From the NCBI GenBank assembly GCA_958298945.1, contig OY282605.1, forward strand, positions 122,880,267 through 122,944,266: 64,000 bases of DNA, given 5' to 3'. The stretch comes from Atherix ibis (taxonomy: Eukaryota; Arthropoda; Insecta; Diptera; Athericidae). The notes beneath the pieces are model-generated. The model did no database searches, was not told the origin of the DNA, and saw only the letters and a program-made list of their open reading frames with translations. Position numbers and translations under genes: made by a program. Positions 55,367-64,000 of this stretch are shown here, piece by piece; within the stretch, counting starts at the first letter, position 1; each line of letters starts with the position of its first letter.

Positions 55367-58139
55367 ACAAAACGTTTGATTTTTTTGTGCAATAAGTTTC
55401 CATTGTTAAATCTGAAATTTTTAGATGTGCATTGGCCTCCAAGATCCTACTATGTGATGCGGTAAGAATTTTTCTTTTAAAACTATATAAAAAAGTATTT
55501 TTATATAGAAAGTTTTTAAACTTTTCAAATTCAGTCAACTTAGGGCAATATTACACACCGATATGAGTGGAAAAATTGTTAAATAGTTTTATAAAAAAAA
55601 AAAAAATTATGCCAGTTTATTTTTGTAAAAAATGGCTAAATTCTATCAATATAATTAAATAAAAATATTAATAAAAATTAACTTGGATTTATAAAATGGA
55701 TTTATAAAATGACTTAGCAAAAGGAAATCAAATATTAAAGTAATGGTAAATCTTAAATTTCTGTACCTTCAGAAAGGATCAAAATTATATTAAATTTAAA
55801 AAAAAATAACTTCAACAACTTTTCAAAACATACACTATGGCCTACCACACTTAAAGTGTTTCCAAATAAGTTTAAGTTGAAAAAAGGAAAATATTCTTTC
55901 GAAATATTAATAGCAGAAGTTTTATAAATATCTTACGTAAATCAAATCGATATATAAATGTTTATAGCGTACGTAATTGATATATGTAAGTGCCTATTCG
56001 AAATAATAAAATAATTGGTTTTCAGACAGTGGAGAACCGAAGAAGGAGAACAAATGCACACCTTACGCAATAGGACAAGAAATAATGTCAATTTTCCGTG
56101 TCTAATAGGTCGCATTGAATAACACAAAAATATATAAATTATAATCAATAATATTAATACGAGTACGCATAACCATAAAGAATTGATGATATACTTGAAA
56201 AAAAAATAATAAATGAAAATAATCATAAATACTTCACAAGTACCATGCTTCGAATCGAATGATTTGTGGGCACGCATCCATGTGTCTTTTATTCATTCAT
56301 TGTCCTTGCGAACTCTATTTTTATATGAACCCACAAATTGAGATGTTGCCTACCACCGACCTGAATTGGGGATTCGAAGAAACTATAAGTATATGAGGAA
56401 ACCCTAAATAACATGTACGAATCCTGATGGCAACAAATCCAAATCGAAAACTTTAGTTTGGGTACTTAAGAAAGTGTAACGTCTTGTAAGGACGACGACT
56501 ATGACTACGACTAAAACACCAGAGCCATGAGCATATCAATGGCGACGACAACTTCAAGTGTGTCCTTTGAGAGGAAATTTTTAGTGGTGTTCATCGTTGG
56601 ATGGAGTGCACTTTGGTGTGTCCTTTCATTTGCCAACTTTTCCGGTTGCCGTCCACATCATTCCAACAAACGAACGACAATAGTTCCCCTCAGGTTTTTA
56701 TGTTTCATTTATTTAGGATTCTACTTTTTCATTTGCTATTATATCCACCCTGACTTTGCATAGCCAGCCAGCCAGCCATCAACCTTAAGGTTTCCCCCTT
56801 GGTAATTTCGCTTAATATAACATCGGAAATGGTAAATGCCAACAACTCAAGGATATAACCTTCGGTATTTCTTTGTGAAAAATACGGGCTCCTGCTAAAA
56901 AGTTCCCATGTTAAGTGCACAGTAAGCAGATTTTCATGTAAATGCTTTCGTTAGAAGTTAATTACTTCGAAATTATATCAGCTATAAATTTATTATGATC
57001 GCATTGGGGATTATGATCGTAAGGGACATAAAGTTTTTTTTCCCTATTTCTATTCCATTTAGTGAGACTAGCCAAATTTTAACGAATCATTTTCACTTTA
57101 TTCCTCTTTAAATGTTCAAATTAGTTGTTCGATATTTCCGAAAGCTCTTCTGGAAAAATGACTATAAAATGTTTACTCCAAATTTTGTTTGCTGTGCGGA
57201 GAAGAAAGGATATATTCTAATAAAGCTTGAATTTGTTAAAATAATTGTTACTGACTTGTATTTAAAATTTGGAGGGTCCTAGACTTGAGTCCTAGACTGT
57301 GCCTTCCAATATATTTTCGAACCTCTTCCTCATAGAGATATGTGTAAACGGAATAAGGCAGAAAGGTTATTATCTTCTCTCAAACACTTCAACTTTCCTT
57401 TTGAATGAACGAATTGTATTAAGGAGATTTTTTTAAGGAATCACTCTTTAATGAATGGTAAAAGTACTATGAAAAGTATCTTTAAGTTAAATCAATAAAA
57501 ACAAAACTTCATTTATTCTTAATAAAAAAATAAAATGAGTTTCATAAAATAAATATCCTTTCAAAATTCTGCATTAATCATAATCAATTTTAATAGTTCT
57601 GATAATTACATAATTTTCGATGTTTAGGTTTGCTCAATATTTTTTATTTAGCAAACCTAAATAGGGAAATTTACACAATTATCAGCTTTTAGGATTGCGT
57701 CAATACCAATTGTTTGAGCAAATTTACTCAATACTTAAAATTGTGCAAGAATATTTTATAAAATCGATTCACATTACGATGGTGGTTTCAAAATTTCTTG
57801 GTCTTATGCAATAAGACGCAATATTTTCGAGCAGAATAATTTATATTTTTCCAAATAATCTCTGTTCTAGTTGCATACATTTTTTCCCAGTAGTTTTCAA
57901 TTACTAGGAGTCCTTACAAATTAAAGCATTCAACTTTTTAAAATATGATGATTTCTTGAAATTTCTATCAATTGTGTTCATTTTTTTCAGATTGCCACTT
58001 TTTTAAGATTCGGAAAATGTAAAAAGTTTCTGGAGTGTAAATCTAGCGAGTATTGGGGCTGAGGAAGTAATTCAAATTTTATTTCTTCAGTCAATTTTAA
58101 TAAAACACACTATTTATTATTATACTATATTTAATAAAG
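55367..58139. other. Unassigned sequence
   Basis: AT-rich, with a somewhat more balanced patch at 56,230-56,920 (short ORF 56,527-56,763 with hydrophobic stretches but no recognised family). No repeat or RNA identified. Confidence 0.45.
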
Positions 58140-59675
58140 TTAATAAAAATAGACATAGTATGACCAATAACTCTGGCCATAACCATCCAAACCGATTGAA
58201 CTGATTTTGCTTTTATTGGAGCAGATTCACCTTTCGAAGTCAATTATTTTCAAATTTCTTATGATTTGGGAGTGTAGTAATGGAACCATGTGTTGTCACC
58301 GCAAAAATGCAGCTTGATTTTTGCCAAATATTTAGTAGAACCATATTTTCTATATTATGTTTGTTGCATGGACAGCAAACGCGAAAATGTTTCCAAGCAA
58401 AACTCTTCCATCAACAAAGTCTCAATTTGATGCGGTGGAAAACTAATCTAACTTATATTTGCTCAACGATTTTATGGTAATTTTTATGTTGGAAAATATT
58501 AAAGAAATAAAAATGGTATTTTCGGATAGTTGAACATCGTCGGAGGTGTTTTTTCCATGTTTCGTAGCAGTGTTGGAAGCTTCAACTGCCTTTGAATATT
58601 GTCCATAGTATGAGGGTAGTTCTAGAAGTATCCAATTTACAAAAGAAAACGCAAAATTTGGAAAAAACTCGATACATTTTTCCCAGCCATTTTCAATAGC
58701 TTCGATACCCTGTTTTGTAGTTACAACCGTCAAGCTGCCCAAAATAGCCACTAAGCGCAGACTTAACCATTTTATTGTTGGCCATTTTTTTAAATCTGGA
58801 AAAAGAAAATAATCCGAGATTTGGCGAATGGGGTTCGCAACTCGTAATTTAACTCACTGATTTTGGCCATCGCCAACACTTTTATTTTCGTTCAAACACT
58901 TCAATAATTTCGAATAATAATTGTTTTTCCTTTTTAAAGATAATCAATGAAAATTATCCCACGTAAATCCCGAAAAGCTAACGCCATAACCTTCCCAGCA
59001 GATGGAACTGACTTCGACATCTTTGGAGCCGATTCTCCCCTTTCAATCCATTGTTTTAAGTATTAATTCATCTCAGGTGTGTAGTAAAGGACCCATTTTT
59101 CATCTATGGTTATGAATCGACACAGAAACATTGCCAAACACTTGATTGAAATATGCTTACGACGCTGTTTATGCTCCATTGTGAGCAAACTCAGAACTCT
59201 TCTTGATCACAGCTTTCTTATGTCCAAATTTTTACTCAATATGCAATGTACAGCATTTTTTGGAATGCTTAATATTAGTCAACAGTCATCTAATATCATT
59301 TTGTGGATTTTCTTCACAATTTCTGGCGTGGGGTTACTCAATTTGGCAGACAACTGCGATATTCATCTTGACAGTTCGTAAAGAATCGTTTAAATTGAGA
59401 CACATAAAATTTTATTTGATATTGGTCCGACTGAGACCTTTCAAATGAAAATATTCCCTTCAAATCACATAACGACGACCAATTTTTTCCATGTTTACAA
59501 AATCACTAAGAGCTTTAATTATTAATGGCTGTCAAACAAATATTAAAAAACGCAGCGTCATCAAACTTTAAACTTAAGCTTTATAAGGTTGGTACTTTCG
59601 ATCATAGTAATTTTTTAAAAATAAAATCTGCAATTTATACCACAGGTCGAGTACTTCTGAGACAACCCTCGTATC
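58140..59675 (-). mobile_element. Two overlapping or nested decayed mariners
   Basis: The right end, read on the minus strand, is TACGAGGGTTGTCTCAGAAG (59,656-59,675), a mariner terminal repeat like the one at 31,232. Below it, minus-strand frames give FITIDEKWVLYYTPEMN (near 59,100), GESAPKMSKSVPSAGKVMAL (near 58,995), SDYFLFPDLKKW (near 58,800) and KTGIEAIEN then WEKCIE (near 58,690). A second copy of the first-Asp region appears at 58,190-58,400 (WFHYYTPKS, then SKGESAPIKAKSVQS). So remains of two elements adjoin. The second-Asp block was not found in either. Confidence 0.75.
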
Positions 59676-62600
59676 ATGATAACGTCATTTTAAATGGTCT
59701 TTGTTCTAAGAGAACAAATAAAAAGTCACACGGACTGATATTTGGTGAATCCAAACTGAGAAACTCGTTTTTTTTTATACAAAAACAGTGCCTCCTATTA
59801 TATGGAAACATAAAACAAACAAAATTTAATGCAAAAACGTTCTTTACACAACACACACTTCAAAATGTCAAAATGTTAAAATAGCAAAAAAAAGAAGAAA
59901 ATTTACATTCGAGCTGCATTTTTGAGCTCGTTCCCTAAAATGATTGAGCGTCTACAATTTAAGATGATTACACCATTCGAATATGTCTCCATATTTTGTT
60001 CATCTCGAACACGCTCGATCGAGGATAAGGTGTTCGACGAACATGTTCGAGCATATATGAATCTGCTCAAACCGAATTTTCTTAAAATTCCTAATAGAGC
60101 ATTTCTCCAATCGTTTAATTGCAGCTTAAGGCAATATAATGACCGCGATCGAGTGGCTATCTGATTCCTAACCAGCGCTTTTGCTTCAAGTACCTCGAAT
60201 TATTATTTTAAATTAATAAAAAAAAAAATAGAAAATAAAAAACACAATTTCGTGTGTTATGAATGCATTTGATGCGGCTGACGTGTGTCTATATATTAGA
60301 TGGTCAGCAGCCTTATCAACCACTGTGTCATACAAAATCAGTCGGCCACGTCAGCCAGCATCACAAATCAGACTCTAAGACCGTCAGCTAAATTTGGTAC
60401 GGTCTTCGACGTCATTTTCTTAAAGCACATAAATTCTAATATTTTTACTCCCCAGTTTATTGCTAATAAATTTTCTAAAACAGGAACATTGTCTATAAGA
60501 TTTCTAGCAAAAACTAATTTATTTAACTAATCAGAAAATAAGCTTACTTATTTAGGTCAAAAGCTACTTAAAAAAAACGACATCAGAATTAAAATGGAAA
60601 AAAAATACTCCAGACAGAAAATACGATTTTCCAACAATTCAACTTTTGGTAAATCGATTTAAATATGAGCTGGCTGCTTTGTGAATTTCAAATTTTTAAA
60701 GATATTAATAACCTTAATACTTCAATAGATCCTTCTTAATCGTATTATCATATTTCTTTAGTCATTTCCATTCCACTATCATCTCTATTCGGTCTTGTGA
60801 CTATTCTTATTCTTCCAATACCAGTCTTGTGACTATTACTCTCTTGACACGACGCTCCTTAAGATGTGTACTCATTCCTTAGGAAATTTTCTCTTTTTCG
60901 AAATTTATTTCTTTATAAAAAGTTTATTAAATCATTTTATAAATTTCATCCCCAAATATTTCCGATCATAACAGAAACAGTTCACATTCCATTCACTCTC
61001 AAAGCATATTTAATAGCGTACGATTTGATTGGCTAATTTTTTTTTGAAGCCTTAGCAAAGAATCTCATTAAATTTTAATCTGTAATTAATTACTTTTACA
61101 AAAATTTCAATAAAAAAAAAGAAAAAAAAACAAAATCTCTTTTTTCCGGCAACTTTTTTGCTCCTAAGACGAAGATGGAACATTCGAGAATGACGAAGGG
61201 TTTCTTTTACTTATTTTGTAAGTGGCAGGCAGGACAATGAAATTATTCGAAAGTAGTAAAAATTATGTATTATAGAAAGGAAAAAATTGTAAAATACGAT
61301 TCCGTAATGGTGGTGGAATTTAATTAAAAAATATTTGAAAAAGAAAAAAAAACTGAAACTTTAAGTTGTCGTTGAGAAAAATGATGATGATGATATTGTA
61401 TAGGGGATGGAAGGTAAACTTTAAGTTAGGTCCTCACTTAATTTTGTATTCAAAACGAACCGCCCAGAAAGTGGCAAAAGTTGGCGAAAGTTGAAAAATT
61501 ACAAAATGAACAAAGCTCTTGTATGCAATTCTGTTAGTTTCCTTTTCAGTGCTGCAATTTAAGGCTCCAAATCCATTATTCGCATTCATGTAAAAATATT
61601 ATTTCTATTCCTTTTCAAAGAACATAAAGTATTGTATGAACAGCATTTCATATAAGGACATTGAATGGAGAAATGTGTGCATAGTCAGGACTTGCTAGAA
61701 TATAAAGAATAAATTCAATAGAAAAATATATAGAAACAGGCACTATCAAGGTATAAGTTGTGAAAGGATCCTTATTTATGTACATGTTTTCTTTTTGAAA
61801 TAGATTTAGAAGAGAGACGAGGTTTTGTAAGAAGAATAAATTTTTCTAGTTGTAGAAATGTGAAACTTTATTTTTAACCAGAAGAGGAAAAAACTTTGGG
61901 AAAAATATGTTGTAAGGAAAAAGGACCAAAGACCGACCATGACTTGTTGTGTATAGAATCATCGAGCGCCTTGATATGCACAGTCAGGCGAAGCGATTCG
62001 AATACGTCTTGGCATGGTTGCTGGGAAAGCTCCGGAGTGTTCAGGAGGACACCGCTCGTCCTTTAAATGGAAAAGTTTCATTCGACAAGCCCGACTAAGT
62101 GAATTCTCGAAACGAGCAAGAAAAATTCCCAAAACGAACCAACAAACTTTGAATTAATGAAGACATAGTTTTGCTACTTTGGAGCTTTCAAAAAGTTACT
62201 GGAATTTGTTGTTTTAAGTAGAATTTTTCAAACGTTTCGCAAATTTGCATATTTCTTAGTTAACTTGCATCGACACATTTACGTGCTCCGGTTGAACCTG
62301 GTATATGCGCATAGTACTATGTGAAACTTTTGTTAAAAACGATACCAAAGCAAAAAGAAATATTCACATTTTCCTACTGTTTTTCATTCGTCCTTGCTGC
62401 GTACTATGACCTACCACACCTTAAAGTACAATATTTTTCGTTATTCACCATAATACCATTACTACAATTTTTTACTGCAGCAACTTCCTTCCGGAAGCAA
62501 ATGCTGCTCCTTTTGATGATGGGTGACTTTTACTTACCTTAAAGGTGTAGAAGGTGAGGTTAGCAGAGATCCTTTTTCGGCTTTTCTATTCCAAAGCTGC

Positions 62601-63679
62601 CGTTTTAAATTTTTCATGAATAAGCAGTGAATTTACTAAAAATGAAATATCTTCTTTAGCAAAAATAAAAATTATAATATTATCGAAGCATACTTTGGCC
62701 ATGATTAATTTTCACATCACGTAGGCATTTTTCTTATGCGGGCAATTATAGTGAAAACTCTGAAAATCGGAAATATGCTAATTGAAGAGTATTTAATATA
62801 CTTTTTTTCCTTTATATTTAAATATTTTTTTAAATTATTTTTCACCTAACTTTACTAAGACCATCTGCCCTGATCGGGTTTAAGAATTCTTGCTAAGCAA
62901 AATATTACTTTTTACGATAAAAATATTTTTAATCAAAATTCTGTATTTTTATAATTGAAAATAATTATCCTTTATTCTATTTTATTGTAAATTTTTTGTT
63001 GGTGTTGAATATGCTCAGTTTATTAAGTAGTTTTTTCGTAAAAGTTATTTTGCCTAAAAAAGGCGAGTTGCTTAGTAATTTCCCTTTTTTTTTTTGGTTT
63101 TTAATTGAATTTTAATTTTTTTAATTTAATTTTATTTGTGAAAGTAAATTATGTGAACATAGGTCTAAGAGTAAGCAATTATTGAAAATATGAAAATGTC
63201 TGTGCTTACTTAAGACAAAATATCAGAATTACTTCTTATAAGTAGTACCAAGGATCCATTCGATGCCAAAATAGGATGGAATAGAATGGGTCCTTCGTGT
63301 GCATGGTAACCTTAGTTTTTATTGATAAAAAAATTCTATTTTGGAGAAATGGGAAATTTAGTTTACGGAAAACATATAAAAAAAGAAATACTTAAAAAAA
63401 GGAAAACATTACAATTTTAATAAGAGAGTGATCTTCATATGTGACGGAAATTTCTTACAATCACTTAAATACCTACATTAGGTATAATTTTCAGCAGTCC
63501 CATCAGTCCCATTTAAAAAAAAAACTTTTCAAAATATTTAAAAACAGGCAAAAATCAAAATGAAAAAATATCGATGATTTTATAAAAAGGATTTTCGTAA
63601 AGATTATTTATTTGAAAGATAAATTTTTTATTTGAGTTTAAAAATAAATTCTTCTATTAAAACGATTCTATCTAGTCTT
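59676..63679. other. Unassigned sequence, no gene recognised
   Basis: 4 kb of mixed composition. Short ORFs (59,922; 60,300; 62,321) show no domain or splice pattern. A 27-base motif around tatgacctaccacacctt (62,404) recurs with slight changes at 55,836. Confidence 0.5.
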
Positions 63680-64000
63680 AGTTAATGAACAAATTATTCC
63701 TGATTACCAATTTGGCTTCCGATCTGAATGTTGATCACATTGCATCCCAGACTTCTTCCTGCACCAAACTCCCTTATCAAAAATTCTTATCTCTCCCAAC
63801 GTCATTTCGAATTTGCAATTAACTCAAAATCCTCAAAAATATATCCTTTTCTAGCCGGAGTCCCACAAGGCAATATTCTTGGTGCCATTTTATATAATTT
63901 TTATACCCATGACATCCCATCTGATCCTAATACTATCATTGCCACTTATGCAGACGATATGGCCATACTTGCTACCCATACAAATCCTAACATAGCTTCC
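63680..64000 (+). mobile_element. Non-LTR RT relic running off the window
   Basis: Frames give NEQIIPDYQFGFRSEC (63,687), then, after a frameshifted middle, FLAGVPQGNILGAILYNFYT (from about 63,852), then HDIPSD and TYADDMAILATHTN. YADD is the catalytic box of the reverse transcriptase palm. The frame is open from the GVPQG motif to the edge. Stops occur upstream (TGA in SEC-stop). It is the same family as the relics at 33,390 and 42,700. Confidence 0.88.

Noticed and set aside
56527..56763. Short ORF with two hydrophobic stretches as a membrane protein
   Set aside because: 78 codons, no signal-peptide logic, no similarity recognised and no splice context.
1..64000. tRNA or rRNA genes
   Set aside because: I looked for B-box-like GGTTCGAnTCC and rRNA cores and found none with a matching A box or fold. 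A covariance-model search was not possible.

Overview
The window is nuclear DNA of an AT-rich insect, most probably a dipteran. It has short introns of about 55-140 nt between conserved exons, a Drosophila-like Q-rich canoe protein, and a load of mariner/DD41D and non-LTR (jockey/I-like) relics. The DD41D ('rosa') group was first described from tephritid flies, but I cannot name the species from sequence alone. No tRNA, rRNA, CRISPR or bacterial feature is visible.

Region 1 (1-13,706): the 3' half of one plus-strand gene, canoe (cno), the insect afadin orthologue, an adherens-junction scaffold linking cadherin/nectin/Rap1 to F-actin. Eleven exons with phase-consistent splice sites encode about 1,632 C-terminal residues: a polar linker, the DIL domain, the PDZ domain, a long Q/S/P-rich tail with a conserved charged helix, and the conserved C-terminus. 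The RA and FHA domains must lie upstream of base 1, so 1-3,075 is read as intron and holds a DD41D relic. A 2.06-kb open exon (6,282-8,341) follows the PDZ exon and is phase-compatible with it. It would give an isoform with an entirely different C-terminus. The intron before the penultimate exon has swallowed a 0.93-kb DD41D element.

Region 2 (13,707-23,000): an extremely AT-rich stretch without genes, containing an array of ~180-bp satellite-like monomers with GC-rich cores (about 16,640-18,690).

Region 3 (23,000-35,100): a transposon graveyard. It holds a full-length decayed DD41D element, an endonuclease fragment of a non-LTR element, and two reverse-transcriptase relics invaded by a DD41D element and two mariners. 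One of these mariners (33,801-35,081) is nearly intact.

Region 4 (35,100-47,250): a complex repeat family with internal ~0.8-kb tandem units (two loci), a less AT-rich unique block (38,090-42,480), and another RT relic split by a deleted mariner.

Region 5 (47,250-64,000): decayed DD41D pieces, a 61-bp-arm inverted repeat, further mariners with clear terminal repeats, and an RT relic running off the right edge. No convincing host gene is visible after 13,706. The interplay is therefore between one host gene and nested selfish elements.
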